Shown piece after piece: positions 35,301 to 49,400 of a stretch of 64,000 bases of DNA (positions within the stretch are counted from its first letter, which is position 1; the number at the start of each line of letters is the position of its first letter). This stretch comes from Buteo buteo (taxonomy: Eukaryota > Chordata > Aves > Accipitriformes > Accipitridae). Where the stretch lies: contig NW_027439231.1 of assembly GCF_964188355.1 (NCBI RefSeq), forward strand, positions 1-64,000. Direction: 5' to 3'. Below the pieces are notes generated by a model that worked only from the letters and a program-made list of their open reading frames with translations, did not search any database and had not been told where the DNA came from. Made by a program: the position numbers and the translations under genes.

Positions 35301-38300
35301 CTGATGCTCCAGGGTAGGCCTGGCTTCCCTTCCCGACGCTCTGGTGTAGTACCGGTAACCACGCCCGGTGCTCCAGCGTAATGCCAGGGTTCCCCCGTCA
35401 GTACTCCGGGGTAGTACCGGTACCCCCGTTGGTACTGCGGTCTAGTACCCGTATACCCCTGTCGGTACTCCGGGGTACACCTGCTGTCCCTACAGGCGCG
35501 CGGGTTTAGACCCACCCTTCCTACTTGACCCTTCGCGTTAGGCCCGGTGTCCATAGGCGATGTTCCGGGTTAGAACATGTTCCCACAACAGTACTATGGG
35601 CCAGTGGCAGAACCCTTTGTGATGCGCCGGAGTTCTAACTGTTGTTCCAACGGGCGCGCGGTGTTAGATCTCAGCCTCCCATCTTGACCCTCCAGGGTAG
35701 GCCCGGTATCCTTCTCTGAAGCTCTAGGGTAGGCCTGGTGTCCCTTCCCGACGCTCTGGTGTAGTACCAGTAACCCCGCCCGGTGCTGCGAGGTAGTACC
35801 CGTATACCCCCGTCGGTACTCCGGAGCAGTAACGGTACCCCCGTTGGTGCTGAGGTGTAGTACACGTATACCCCCGTCGGTACTCCGGGGTACACCTGCT
35901 GTCCCTAGGGGCGCGCGGGTTTAGACCCACCCTTCCTACTTGACCCTCGGCGGTAGGCCCGGTGTCCATAGGCGACGTTCCGGGATAGAACCCGTTCCCA
36001 CAACAGTACTATGGGCCCGTGGCAGAACCCTTTGTGATGCGCCGGAGTTCTAACTGTTGTCCCAACAGGCACGCGGTGTTAGATCCCGGCCCCCCATCCT
36101 GACCCTCCAGGGTAGGCACGGTATCCCGACCTGATGCTCCGGGGTAGGCCTGGCGTCCCTTCCCGACGCTCTGGTGTAGTACCCGTAACCCCGCCCGGTG
36201 CTCCGAGGTAGTACCCAAATACCCCCGTCGGTACACCAGGGTAGTAACGGTACCCCCGCCCGGTACTTCGAGGTAGTACCCGTATACCACCGTTGGTACT
36301 CCGGGGTACACCTGCTGTGCCTACAAGCACGCGGGTTGAGAACCAGCCGTCCTACCTGACCCTCGGCGGTAGGCCCGGTGTCCATAGGCGATGTTCCGGG
36401 ATAGAACCCGTTCCCACAACAGTACTATGGGCCCGTGACAGAATTCTTTGTGATGCGCCGGAGTTCTAACTGTTGTCCCAACAGGCACACGGTGTTAGAT
36501 CCCGGCCCCCCATTCTGACCCTCCAGGGTAGGCCCGGTATCCCGACCTGATGCTCCGGGGTAGGCCTGGCGTCCCTTCCCGACGCTCTGGTGTAGTACCC
36601 GTAACCCCGCCCGGTGCTCCAGAGTAGTACCCATATACCCCCATCGGTACTCCAGGGTAGTACCGGTACCCCCGTTGGTACTCCGGTGTAGTACCCGTAT
36701 ACCCCTGTCGGTACTCCGGGGTACACCTGCTGTCCATACGGGCGCGCGGGTTTAGACCCACCCTTCCTACTTGACCCTTCGCGTTAGGCCCGGTGTCCAT
36801 AGGCGATGTTCCGGGTTAGAACATGTTCCCACAAGAGTACTATGGGCCAGTGGCAGAACCATTTGTGATGCACCGGAGTTCTAACTGTTGTCCCAACAGG
36901 CACACATTGTTAGATCCCGGCCCCCCATCCTGCCCCTCCAGGGTAGGCCCGGTATCCCGACCTGATGCTCCGGGGTAGGCCTGGCGTCCCTTCCCGACGC
37001 TCTGGTGTAGTACCAGTAACCCCGCCCGGTGCTCCAGGGTAGTACCCATATACCCCCGTCGGTACTCCAGGGTAGTAACGGTACCCCCGCCCGGTACTTC
37101 GAGGTAGTACCCGTATACCACCGTTGGTACTCCGGGGTACACCTGCTGTGCCTACAAGCACGCGGGTTGAGAACCAGCTGTCCTACCTGACCCTCGGCGG
37201 TAGGCCCGGTGTCCATAGGCGACGTTCCGGGATAGAACCCGTTCCCACAACAGTACTATGGGCCCGTGGCAGAACCCTTTGTGATGCGCCGGAGTTCTAA
37301 CTGTTGTCCCAACATGCACACGGTGTTAGATCCCGGCCCCCCATCCTGACCCTCCAGGGTAGGCCCGGTATCCCGACCTGATGCTCCGGTGTAGGCCTGG
37401 CGTCCCTTCCCGACGCTCTGGTGTAGTACCCGTAACCCCGCCCGGTGCTCCAGAGTAGTACCCATATATCCCCGTCGGTACTCCAGGGTAGTACCGGTAC
37501 CCCCGTTGGTACTCCGGTGTAGTACACGTATACCCCTGTCGGTACTCCGGGGTACACCTGCTGTCCCTACGGGCGCGCGGGTTTAGACCCACCCTTCCTA
37601 CTTGACCCTTCGCGTTAGGCCCGGTGTCCATAGGCGATGTTCCGGGTTAGAACATGTTCCCACAACAGTACTATGGGCCAGTGGCAGAACCCTTTGTGAT
37701 GCGCCGGAGTTCTAACTGTTGTTCCAACGGGCGCGCGGTGTTAGATCTCAGCCTCCCATCTTGACCCTCCAGGGTAGGCCCGGTATCCTTATCTGAAGCT
37801 CTAGGGTAGGCCTGGTGTCCCTTCCCGACGCTCTGGTGTAGTACCAGTAACCCCGCCCGGTGCTCCGAGGTAGTACCCGTATACCCCCGTCGGTACTCCG
37901 GAGCAGTAACGGTACCCCCGTTGGTACTCCGGTGTAGTACCCGTATACCGCGTCGTTACTCCGGGGTACACCTGCTGGCCTACAAGCACGCGGGTTGAGA
38001 ACCAGCCTTCCTACCTGACCCTCGGCGGTAGGCCCGGTGTCCATAGGCGATGTTCCGGGATAGAACCCGTTCCCACAACAGTACTATGGGCCCGTGGCAG
38101 AACCCTTTGTGATGCGCCGGAGTTCTAACTGTTGTCCCAACAGGCACGCGGTGTTAGATCCCGGCCCCCCATCCTGACCCTCCAGGGTAGGCACGGTATC
38201 CCGACCTGATGCTCCAGGGTAGGCCTGGCTTCCCTTCCCGACGCTCTGGTGTAGTACCGGTAACCACGCCCGGTGCTCCAGCGTAATGCCAGGGTTCCCC

Positions 38301-39855
38301 CGTCAGTACTCCGGGGTAGTACCGGTACCCCCGCCTGGTGCTTCGAGGTAGTACCCGTATACCACCGTTGGTACTCCGGGGTACACCTGCTGTGCCTACA
38401 AGCACGCGGGTTGAGAACCAGCCGTCCTACCTGACCCTCGGCGGTAGGCCCGGTGTCCATAGGCGACGTTCCGGGATAGAACCCGTTCCCACAACAGTAC
38501 TATGGGCCCGTGACAGAACCCTTTGTGATGCGCCGGAGTTCTAACTGTTGTCCCAACAGGCACACGGTGTTAGATCTCAGCCTCCCATCCTGACCCTCCA
38601 GGGTAGGCCCGGTATCCCGACCTGATGCTCCGGTGTAGGCCTGGCGTCCCTTCCCGACGCTCTGGTGTAGTACCCGTAACCCCGCCCGGTGCTCCAGGGT
38701 AGTACCCATATACCCCCGTCGGTACTCCAGGGTAGTACCGGTACCCCCGTTGGTACTGCGGTCTAGTACCCGTATACCCCTGTCGGTACTCCGGGGTACA
38801 CCTGCTGTCCCTACAGGCACGCGGGTTTAGACCCACCCTTCCTACCTGACCCTCGGCGGTAGGCCCGGTGTCCATAGGCGATGTTCCGGGTTAGAACATG
38901 TTCCCACAACAGTACTATGGGCCAGTGGCAGAACCCTTTGTGATGCGCCGGAGTTCTAACTGTTGTTCCAACGGGCGCGCGGTGTTAGATCTCAGCCTCC
39001 CATCTTGACCCTCCAGGGTAGGCCCGGTATCCTTATCTGAAGCTCTAGGGTAGGCCTGGTGTCCCTTCCCGACGCTCTGGTGTAGTACCAGTAACCCCGC
39101 CCGGTGCTCCGAGGTAGTACCCGTATACCCCCGTCGGTACTCCGGAGCAGTAACGGTACCCCCGTTGGTGCTGAGGTGTAGTACACGTATACCCCCGTCG
39201 GTACTCCGGGGTACACCTGCTGTCCCTAGGGGCGCGCGGGTTTAGAACCGCCCTTCCTACCTGACCCTCGGCGGTAGGCCCGGTGTCCATAGGTGACGTT
39301 CCGGGATAGAACCCGTTCCCACAACAGTACTATGGGCCCGTGACAGAACCCTTTGTGATGCGCCGGAGTTCTAACTGTTGTCCCAACAGGCACACGGTGT
39401 TAGATCTCAGCCTCCCATCCTGACCCTCCAGGGTAGGCCCGGTATCCCGACCTGATGCTCCGGTGTAGGCCTGGCGTCCCTTCCCGACGCTCTGGTGTAG
39501 TACCCGTAACCTCGCCCGGTGCTCCAGCGTAATGCCAGGGTTCCCCCGTCAGTACTCCGGGGTAGTACCGGTACCCCCGCCCGGTACTTCGAGGTAGTAC
39601 CCGTATACCACCTTTGGTACTCCGGGGTACACCTGCTGTGCCTACAAGCACGCGGGTTGAGAACCAGCCGTCCTACCTGACCCTCGGCGGTAGGCCCGGT
39701 GTCCATAGGCGACTTTCCGGGATAGAACCCGTTCCCACAACAGTACTATGGGCCCGTGACAGAACCCTTTGTGATGCGCCGGAGTTCTAACTGTTGTCCC
39801 AACAGGCACACGGTGTTAGATCCCGGCCCCCCATTCTGACCCTCCAGGGTAGGCC
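31974..39855. repeat. 7,882-bp segmental duplication, copy 2 (19 monomers)
   Basis: Monomer starts are C 32316, B2 32731, A/E 33143, B2 33558, A 33971, E 34387, B2 34802, A/E 35215, D 35630, F 36045, C 36461, F 36876, C 37292, B2 37707, A 38120, E 38536, D 38951 and E/A 39366, each exactly 7,882 bp after copy 1. GAATTC recurs at 36441. No mismatch was found in the segments compared, though not every base was checked. The right end lies between 39855 and 39878. Either a very recent unequal exchange or an assembly duplication would look like this. Confidence 0.92.
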
Positions 39856-42800
39856 CGGTATCCCGACCTGATGCTCCGGGGTAGGCCTGGCGTCCCTTCC
39901 CGACGCTCTGGTGTAGTACCCGTAACCCCGCCCGGTGCTCCAGAGTAGTACCCATATACCCCCGTCGGTACTCCAGGGTAGTACCGGTACCCCCGTTGGT
40001 ACTCCGGTGTAGTACCCGTATACCCCTGTCGGTACTCCGGGGTACACCTGCTGTCCCTACGGGCGCACGGGTTTAGACCCACCCTTCCTACTTGACCCTT
40101 CGCGTTAGGCCCGGTGTCCATAGGCGATGTTCCGGGTTAGAACATGTTCCCACAAGAGTACTATGGGCCAGTGGCAGAACCATTTGTGATGCGCCGGAGT
40201 TCTAACTGTAGTTCCAACGGGCGCGCGGTGTTAGATCTCAGCCTCCCATCTTGACCCTCCAGGGTAGGCCCGGTATCCTTCTCTGAAGCTCTAGGGTAGG
40301 CCTGGTGTCCCTTCCCGATGCTCTGGTGTAGTACCAGTAACCCCGCCCGGTGCTCCGAGGTAGTACCCGTATACCCCCGTCGGTACTCTGGAGCAGTAAC
40401 GGTACCCCCGTTGGTGCTGAGGTGTAGTACACGTATACCCCCGTCGGTACTCCGGGGTACACCTGCTGGCCTACAAGCACGCGGGTTGAGAACCAGCCTT
40501 CCTACCTGACCCTCGGCGGTAGGCCCGGTGTCCATAGGCGACGTTCCGGGATAGAACCCGTTACCACACCAGTACTATGGGCCCGTGGCAGAACCCTTTG
40601 GATGTGCCGGAGTTCTAACTGTTGTCCCAACAGGCACACATTGTTAGATCCCGGCCCCCCATCCTGACCCTCCAGGGTAGGCCCGGTATCCAGACCTGAT
40701 GCTCCGGGGTAGGCCTGGCTTCCCTTCCCGATGCTCTGGTGTAGTACCAGTAACCCCGCCCGGTGCTCCGAGGTAGTACCCGTATACCCCCGTCGGTACT
40801 CCGGAGCAGTAACGGTACCCCCATTGGTACTCCGGTGTAGTACCCGTATACCCCGTCGTTACTCCGGGGTACACCTGCTGGCCTACAAGCACGCGGGTTG
40901 AGAACCAGCCGTCCTACCTGACCCTCGGCGGTAGGCCCGGTGTCCATAGGCGACGTTCCGGGATAGAACCCGTTCCCACACCAGTACTATGAGCCCGTGG
41001 CAGAACCCTTTGTGATGCGCCGGAGTTCTAACTGTTGTCCCAACAGGCACGCGGTGTTAGATCCCGGCCCCCCATCCTGACCCTCCAGGGTAGGCACGGT
41101 ATCCCGACCTGATGCTCCAGGGTAGGCCTGGCTTCCCTTCCCGACGCTCTGGTGTAGTACCAGTAACCACGCCCGGTGCTCCAGCGTAATGCCAGGGTTC
41201 CCCCGTCAGTACTCCGGGGTAGTACCGGTACCCCCGCCCGGTGCTTCGAGGTAGTACCCGTATACCACCGTTGGTACTCCGGGGTACACCTGCTGTGCCT
41301 ACAAGCACGTGGGTTGAGAACCAGCCGTCCTACCTGACCCTCGGCGGTAGGCCCGGTGTCCATAGGCGACGTTCCGGGATAGAACCCGTTCCCACAACAG
41401 TACTATGGGCCCGTGACAGAACCCTTTGTGATGCGCCGGAGTTCTAACTGTTGTCCCAACAGGCACACGGTGTTAGATCTCAGCCTCCCATCCTGACCCT
41501 CCAGGGTAGGCCCGGTATCCCGACCTGATGCTCCGGTGTAGGCCTGGCGTCCCTTCCCGACGCTCTGGTGTAGTACCCGTAACCCCGCCCGGTGCTCCAG
41601 GGTAGTAACCATATACCCCCGTCGGTACTCCAGGGTAGTACCGGTACCCCCGTTGGTACTGCGGTCTAGTACCCGTATACCCCTGTCGGTACTCCGCGGT
41701 ACACCTGCTGTCCCTACAGGCACGCGGGTTTAGACCCACCCTTCCTACTTGACCCTTCGCGTTAGGCCCGGTGTCCATAGGCGATGTTCCGGGTTAGAAC
41801 ATGTTCCCACAACAGTACTATGGGCCAGTGGCAGAACCCTTTGTGATGCGCCGGAGTTCTAACTGTTGTTCCAACGGGCGCGCGGTGTTAGATCTCAGCC
41901 TCCCATCTTGACCCTCCAGGGTAGGCCCGGTATCCTTATCTGAAGCTCTAGGGTAGGCCTGGTGTCCCTTCCCGACGCTCTGGTGTAGTACCAGTAACCC
42001 CGCCCGGTGCTCCGAGGTAGTACCCGTATACCCCCGTCGGTACTCCGGAGCAGTAACGGTACCCCCGTTGGTTCTCCGGTGTAGTACCCGTATACCCCGT
42101 CGTTACTCCGGGGTACACCTGCTGGCCTACAAGCACGCGGGTTGAGAACCAGCCTTCCTACCTGACCCTCGGCGGTAGGCCCGGTGTCCATAGGCGATGT
42201 TCCGGGATAGAACCCGTTCCCACAACAGTACTATGGGCCCGTGGCAGAACCCTTTGTGATGCGCCGGAGTTCTAACTGTTGTCCCAACAGGCACGCGGTG
42301 TTAGATCCCGGCCCCCCATCCTGACCCTCCAGGGTAGGCACGGTATCCCAACCTGATGCTCCAGGGTAGGCCTGGCTTCCCTTCCCGACGCTCTGGTGTA
42401 GTACCGGTAACCACGCCCGGTGCTCCAGCGTAATGCCAGGGTTCCCCCGTCAGTACTCCGGGGTAGTACCGGTACCCCCGCCCGGTGCTTCGAGGTAGTA
42501 CCCGTATACCACCGTTGGTACTCCGGGGTACACCTGCTGTGCCTACAAGCACGCGGGTTGAGAACCAGCCGTCCTACCTGACCCTCGGCGGTAGGCCCGG
42601 TGTCCATAGGCGACGTTCCGGGATAGAACCCGTTCCCACAACAGTACTATGGGCCCGTGACAGAACCCTTTGTGATGCGCCGGAGTTCTAACTGTTGTCC
42701 CAACAGGCACACGGTGTTAGATCTCAGCCTCCCATCCTGACCCTCCAGGGTAGGCCCGGTATCCCGACCTGATGCTCCGGTGTAGGCCTGGCGTCCCTTC

Positions 42801-45800
42801 CCGACGCTCTGGTGTAGTACCCGTAACCTCGCCCGGTGCTCCAGGGTAGTACCCATATACCCCCGTCGGTACTCCAGGGTACTACCGGTACCCCCGTTGG
42901 TACTGCGGTCTAGTACCCGTATACCCCTGTCGGTACTCCGGGGTACACCTGCTGTCCCTACGGGCGCGCGGGTTTAGACCCACCCTTCCTACTTGACCCT
43001 TCGCGTTAGGCCCGGTGTCCATAGGCGATGTTCCGGGTTAGAACATGTTCCCACAACAGTACTATGGGCCAGTGGCAGAACCCTTTGTGATGCACCGGAG
43101 TTCTAACTGTTGTTCCAACGGGCGCGCGGTGTTAGATCTCAGCCTCCCATCTTGACCCTCCAGGGTAGGCCCGGTATCCTTATCTGAAGCTCTAGGGTAG
43201 GCCTGGTGTCCCTTCCCGACGCTCTGGTGTAGTACCAGTAACCCCGCCCGGTGCTCCGAGGTAGTACCCGTATACCCCCATCGGTACTCCGGAGCAGTAA
43301 CGGTACCCCCGTTGGTGCTGAGGTGTAGTACACGTATACCCCCGTCGGTACTCCGGGGTACACCTGCTGTCCCTAGGGGCGCGCGGGTTTAGACCCACCC
43401 TTCCTACTTGACCCTCGGCGGTAGGCCCGGTGTCCATAGGCGACGTTCCGGGATAGAACCCGTTCCCACAACAGTACTATGGGCCCGTGGCAGAACCCTT
43501 TGTGATGCGCCGGAGTTCTAACTGTTGTCCCAACAGGCACGCGGTGTTAGATCCCGGCCCCCCATCCTGACCCTCCAGGGTAGGCACGGTATCCCGACCT
43601 GATGCTCCAGGGTAGGCCTGGCGTCCCTTCCCGACGCTCTGGTGTAGTACCCGTAACCCCGCCCGGTGCTCCAGAGTAGTACCCATATACCCCCGTCGGT
43701 ACTCCAGGGTAGTACCGGTACCCCCGTTGGTACTCCGGTGTAGTACCCGTATACCCCTGTCGGTACTCTGGGGTACACCTGCTGTCCATACGGGCGCACG
43801 GGTTTAGACCCACCCTTCCTACTTGACCCTTCGCGTTAGGCCCGGTGTCCATAGGCGATGTTCCGGGTTAGAACATGTTCCCACAAGAGTACTATGGGCC
43901 AGTGGCAGAACCCTTTGTGATGCACCGGAGTTCTAACTGTTGTCCCAACAGGCACACATTGTTAGGTCCCGGCCCCCCATCCTGACCCTCCAGGGTAGGC
44001 CCGGTATCCCGACCTGATGCTCCGGGGTAGGCCTGGCTTCCCTTCCCGATGCTCTGGTGTAGTACCCGTAACCCCGCCCGGTGCTCCGAGGTAGTACCCG
44101 TATACCCCCGTCGGTACTCCGGAGCAGTAACGGTACCCCCGTTGGTACTCCGGTGTAGTACCCGTATACCCCGTCGTTACTCCGGGGTACACCTGCTGGC
44201 CTACAAGCACGCGGGTTGAGAACCAGCCTTCCTACCTGACCCTCGGCGGTAGGCCCGGTGTCCATAGGCGATGTTCCGGGATAGAACCCGTTCCCACAAC
44301 AGTACTATGGGCCCGTGGCAGAACCCTTTGTGATGCGCCGGAGTTCTAACTGTTGTCCCAACAGGCACGCGGTGTTAGATCCCGGCCCCCCATCCTGACC
44401 CTCCAGGGTAGGCACGGTATCCCGACCTGATGCTCCAGGGTAGGCCTGGCTTCCCTTCCCGACGCTCTGGTGTAGTACCGGTAACCACGCCCGGTGCTCC
44501 AGCGTAATGCCAGGGTTCCCCCGTCAGTACTCCGGGGTAGTACCGGTACCCCCGCCCGGTACTTCGAGGTAGTACCCGTATACCACCGTTGGTACTCCGG
44601 GGTACACCTGCTGTGCCTACAAGCACGCGGGTTGAGAACCAGCCTTCCTACCTGACCCTCGGCGGTAGGCCCGGTGTCCATAGGCGACGTTCCGGGATAG
44701 AACCCGTTCCCACAGCAGTACTATGGGCCAGTGGAAGAAAGCTTTGTGATGCGCCGGAGTTCTAACTGTTGTCCCAAACGGCACACGGTGTTAGATCTCG
44801 GCCTCCCATCCTGACCCTCCAGGGTAGGCCCGGTATCCCGACCTGATGCTCCGGGGTAGGCCTGGCGTCCCTTCCCGACGCTCTGGTGTAGTACCCGTAA
44901 CCCCGCCCGGTGCTCCAGGGTAGTACCCATATACCCCCGTCGGTACTCCAGGGTAGTAACGGTACCCCCGCCCGGTACTTCGAGGTAGTACCCGTATACC
45001 ACCGTTGGTACTCCGGGGTACACCTGCTGTGCCTACAAGCACGCGGGTTGAGAACCAGCCGTCCTACCTGACCCTCGGCGGTAGGCCCGGTGTCCATAGG
45101 CGACGTTCCGGGATAGAACCCGTTCCCACAACAGTACTATGGGCCCGTGGCAGAACCCTTTGTGATGCGCCGGAGTTCTAACTGTTGTCCCAACAGGCAC
45201 ACGGTGTTAGATCTCAGCCTCCCATCCTGACCCTCCAGGGTAGGCCCGGTATCCCGACCTGATGCTCCGGTGTAGGCCTGGCGTCCCTTCCCGACGCTCT
45301 GGTGTAGTACCCGTAACCCCGCCCGGTGCTCCAGGGTAGTACCCATATACCCCCGTCGGTACTCCAGGGTAGTACCGGTACCCCCGTTGGTACTGCGGTC
45401 TAGTACCCGTATACCCCTGTCGGTACTCCGCAGTACACCTGCTGTCCCTACAGGCGCGCGGGTTTAGACCCACCCTTCCTACTTGACCCTTCGCGTTAGG
45501 CCCGGTGTCCATAGGCGATGTTCCGGGTTAGAACATGTTCCCACAAGAGTACTATGGGCCAGTGGCAGAACCCTTTGTGATGCACCGGAGTTCTAACTGT
45601 TGTCCCAACAGGCACACATTGTTAGATCCCGGCCCCCCATCCTGACCCTCCAGGGTAGGCCCGGTATCCCGACCTGATGCTCCGGGGTAGGCCTGGCTTC
45701 CCTTCCCGATGCTCTGGTGTAGTACCCGTAACCCCGCCCGGTGCTCCGAGGTAGTACCCGTATACCCCCATCGGTACTCCGGAGCAGTAACGGTACCCCC

Positions 45801-46475
45801 GTTGGTACTCCGGTGTAGTACCCGTATACCCCGTCGTTACTCCGGGGTACACCTGCTGGCCTACAAGCACGCGGGTTGAGAACCAGCCTTCCTACCTGAC
45901 CCTCGGCGGTAGGCCCGGTGTCCATAGGCGATGTTCCGGGATAGAACCCGTTCCCACAACAGTACTATGGGCCCGTGGCAGAACCCTTTGTGATGCGCCG
46001 GAGTTCTAACTGTTGTCCCAACAGGCACGCGGTGTTAGATCCCGGCCCCCCATCCTGACCCTCCAGGGTAGGCACGGTATCCCGACCTGATGCTCCAGGG
46101 TAGGCCTGGCTTCCCTTCCCGACGCTCTGGTGTAGTACCGGTAACCACGCCCGGTGCTCCAGCGTAATGCCAGGGTTCCCCCGTCAGTACTCCGGGGTAG
46201 TACCGGTACCCCCGCCCGGTACTTCGAGGTAGTACCCGTATACCACCGTTGGTACTCCGGGGTACACCTGCTGTGCCTACAAGCACGCGGGTTGAGAACC
46301 AGCCTTCCTACCTGACCCTCGGCGGTAGGCCCGGTGTCGCTAGGCGACGTTCCGGGATAGAACCCGTTCCCACAGCAGTACTATGGGCCAGTGGAAGAAA
46401 GCTTTGTGATGCGCCGGAGTTCTAACTGTTGTCCCAAACGGCACACGGTGTTAGATCTCGGCCTCCCATCCTGAC
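39782..46475. repeat. Mixed monomer region without a single HOR
   Basis: Monomers are C 39782, D/B hybrid 40197, B1 40610, A 41023, E 41439, B2 41854, A 42267, E1 42683, D 43098, C 43513, B1 43928, A 44341, F 44757, E 45173, B1 45588, A 46001 and then C at 46417. The stretch 41854-43927 has the pentamer order B2-A-E-D-C (2,074 bp), seen again several times to the right. The D/B hybrid at 40197 has a D-type U6 and B-type U7/U8 (CTGCTGGCCTACAAG), and lacks one T in its U11 (CTTTGGATGTGCC). Confidence 0.85.
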
Positions 46476-49400
46476 CCTCCAGGGTAGGCACGGTATCCCG
46501 ACCTGATGCTCCGGGGTAGGCCTGGCGTCCCTTCCCGACGCTCTGGTGTAGTACCAGTAACCCCGCCCGGTGCTCCAGGGTAGTACCCATATACCCCCGT
46601 CGGTACTCCAGGGTAGTACCGGTACCTCCGTTGGTACTCCGGTGTAGTACACGTATACCCCTGTCGGTACTCCGGGGTACACCTGCTGTCCCTACGGGCG
46701 CGCGGGTTTAGACCCACCCTTCCTACTTGACCCTTCGCGTTAGGCCCGGTGTCCATAGGCGATGTTCCGGGTTAGAACATGTTCCCACAACAGTACTATG
46801 GGCCAGTGGCAGAACCCTTTGTGATGCACCGGAGTTCTAACTGTTGTTCCAACGGGCGCGCGGTGTTAGATCTCAGCCTCCCATCTTGACCCTCCAGGGT
46901 AGGCCCGGTATCCTTCTCTGAAGCTCTAGGGTAGGCCTGGTGTCCCTTCCCGACGCTCTGGTGTAGTACCAGTAACCCCGCCCGGTGCTCCGAGGTAGTA
47001 CCCGTATACCCCCGTCGGTACTCCGGAGCAGTAACGGTACCCCCGTTGGTACTCCGGTGTAGTACACGTATACCCCGTCGTTACTCCGGGGTACACCTGC
47101 TGGCCTACAAGCACGCGGGTTGAGAACCAGCCTTCCTACCTGACCCTCGGCGGTAGGCCCGGTGTCCATAGGCGATGTTCCGGGATAGAACCCGTTCCCA
47201 CAACAGTACTATGGGCCCGTGGCAGAACCCTTTGTGATGCGCCGGAGTTCTAACTGTTGTCCCAACAGGCACGCGGTGTTAGATCCCGGCCCCCCATCCT
47301 GACCCTCCAGGGTAGGCACGGTATCCCGACCTGATGCTCCAGGGTAGGCCTGGCTTCCCTTCCCGACGCTCTGGTGTAGTACCGGTAACCACGCCCGGTG
47401 CTCCAGCGTAATGCCAGGGTTCCCCCGTCAGTACTCCGGGGTAGTACCGGTACCCCCGCCCGGTGCTTCGAAGTAGTACCCGTATACCACCGTTGGTACT
47501 CCGGGGTACACCTGCTGTGCCTACAAGCACGCGGGTTGAGAACCAGCCGTCCTACCTGACCCTCGGCGGTAGGCCCGGTGTCCATAGGCGACGTTCCGGG
47601 ATAGAACCCGTTCCCACAACAGTACTATGGGCCCGTGACAGAACCCTTTGTGATGCGCCGGAGTTCTAACTGTTGTCCCAACAGGCACACGGTGTTAGAT
47701 CTCAGCCTCCCATCCTGACCCTCCAGGGTAGGCCCGGTATCCCGACCTGATGCTCCGGTGTAGGCCTGGCGTCCCTTCCCGACGCTCTGGTGTAGTACCC
47801 GTAACCCCGCCCGGTGCTCCAGGGTAGTACCCATATACCCCCGTCGGTACTCCAGGGTAGTACCGGTACCCCCGTTGGTACTGCGGTCTAGTACCCGTAT
47901 ACCCCTGTCGGTACTCCGCGGTACACCTGCTGTCCCTACAGGCGCGCGGGTTTAGACCCACCCTTCCTACTTGACCCTTCGCGTTAGGCCCGGTGTCCAT
48001 AGGCGATGTTCCGGGTTAGAACATGTTCCCACAACAGTACTATGGGCCAGTGGCAGAACCCTTTGTGATGCGCCGGAGTTCTAACTGTTGTTCCAACGGG
48101 CGCGCGGTGTTAGATCTCAGCCTCCCATCTTGACCCTCCAGGGTAGGCCCGGTATCCTTCTCTGAAGCTCTAGGGTAGGCCTGGTGTCCCTTCCCGACGC
48201 TCTGGTGTAGTACCAGTAACCCCGCCCGGTGCTCCAAGGTAGTACCCGTATACCCCCATCGGTACTCCGGAGCAGTAACGGTACCCCCGTTGGTGCTGAG
48301 GTGTAGTACACGTATACCCCCGTCGGTACTCCGGGGTACACCTGCTGTCCCTAGGGGCGCGCGGGTTTAGACCCACCCTTCCTACTTGACCCTCGGCGGT
48401 AGGCCCGGTGTCCATAGGCGACGTTCCGGGATAGAACCCGTTCCCACAACAGTACTATGGGCCCGTGGCAGAACCCTTTGTGATGCGCCGGAGTTCTAAC
48501 TGTTGTCCCAACAGGCACGCGGTGTTAGATCCCGGCCCCCCATCCTGAACCTCCAGGGTAGGCACGGTATCCCGACCTGATGCTCCGGGGTAGGCCTGGC
48601 GTCCCTTCCCGACGCTCTGGTGTAGTACCAGTAACCCCGCCCGGTGCTCCAGGGTAGTACCCATATACCCCCGTCGGTACTCCAGGGTAGTACCGGTACC
48701 TCCGTTGGTACTCCGGTGTAGTACACGTATACCCCTGTCGGTACTCCGGGGTACACCTGCTGTCCCTACGGGCGCGCGGGTTTAGACCCACCCTTCCTAC
48801 TTGACCCTTCGCGTTAGGCCCGGTGTCCATAGGCGATGTTCCGGGTTAGAACATGTTCCCACAACAGTACTATGGGCCAGTGGCAGAACCCTTTGTGATG
48901 CACCGGAGTTCTAACTGTTGTTCCAACGGGCGCGCGGTGTTAGATCTCAGCCTCCCATCTTGACCCTCCAGGGTAGGCCCGGTATCCTTCTCTGAAGCTC
49001 TAGGGTAGGCCTGGTGTCCCTTCCCGACGCTCTGGTGTAGTACCAGTAACCCCGCCCGGTGCTCCGAGGTAGTACCCGTATACCCCCGTCGGTACTCCGG
49101 AGCAGTAACGGTACCCCCGTTGGTACTCCGGTGTAGTACACGTATACCCCGTCGTTACTCCGGGGTACACCTGCTGGCCTACAAGCACGCGGGTTGAGAA
49201 CCAGCCTTCCTACCTGACCCTCGGCGGTAGGCCCGGTGTCCATAGGCGATGTTCCGGGATAGAACCCGTTCCCACAACAGTACTATGGGCCCGTGGCAGA
49301 ACCCTTTGTGATGCGCCGGAGTTCTAACTGTTGTCCCAACAGGCACGCGGTGTTAGATCCCGGCCCCCCATCCTGACCCTCCAGGGTAGGCACGGTATCC

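Noticed and set aside
31974..39855. Treating the 7,882-bp repeat as certainly an assembly error
   Set aside because: The joint monomer is a clean chimera in monomer register, as biology would produce, and 2,074- and 3,318-bp duplications show the same pattern. An artefact remains possible and needs read-level evidence.
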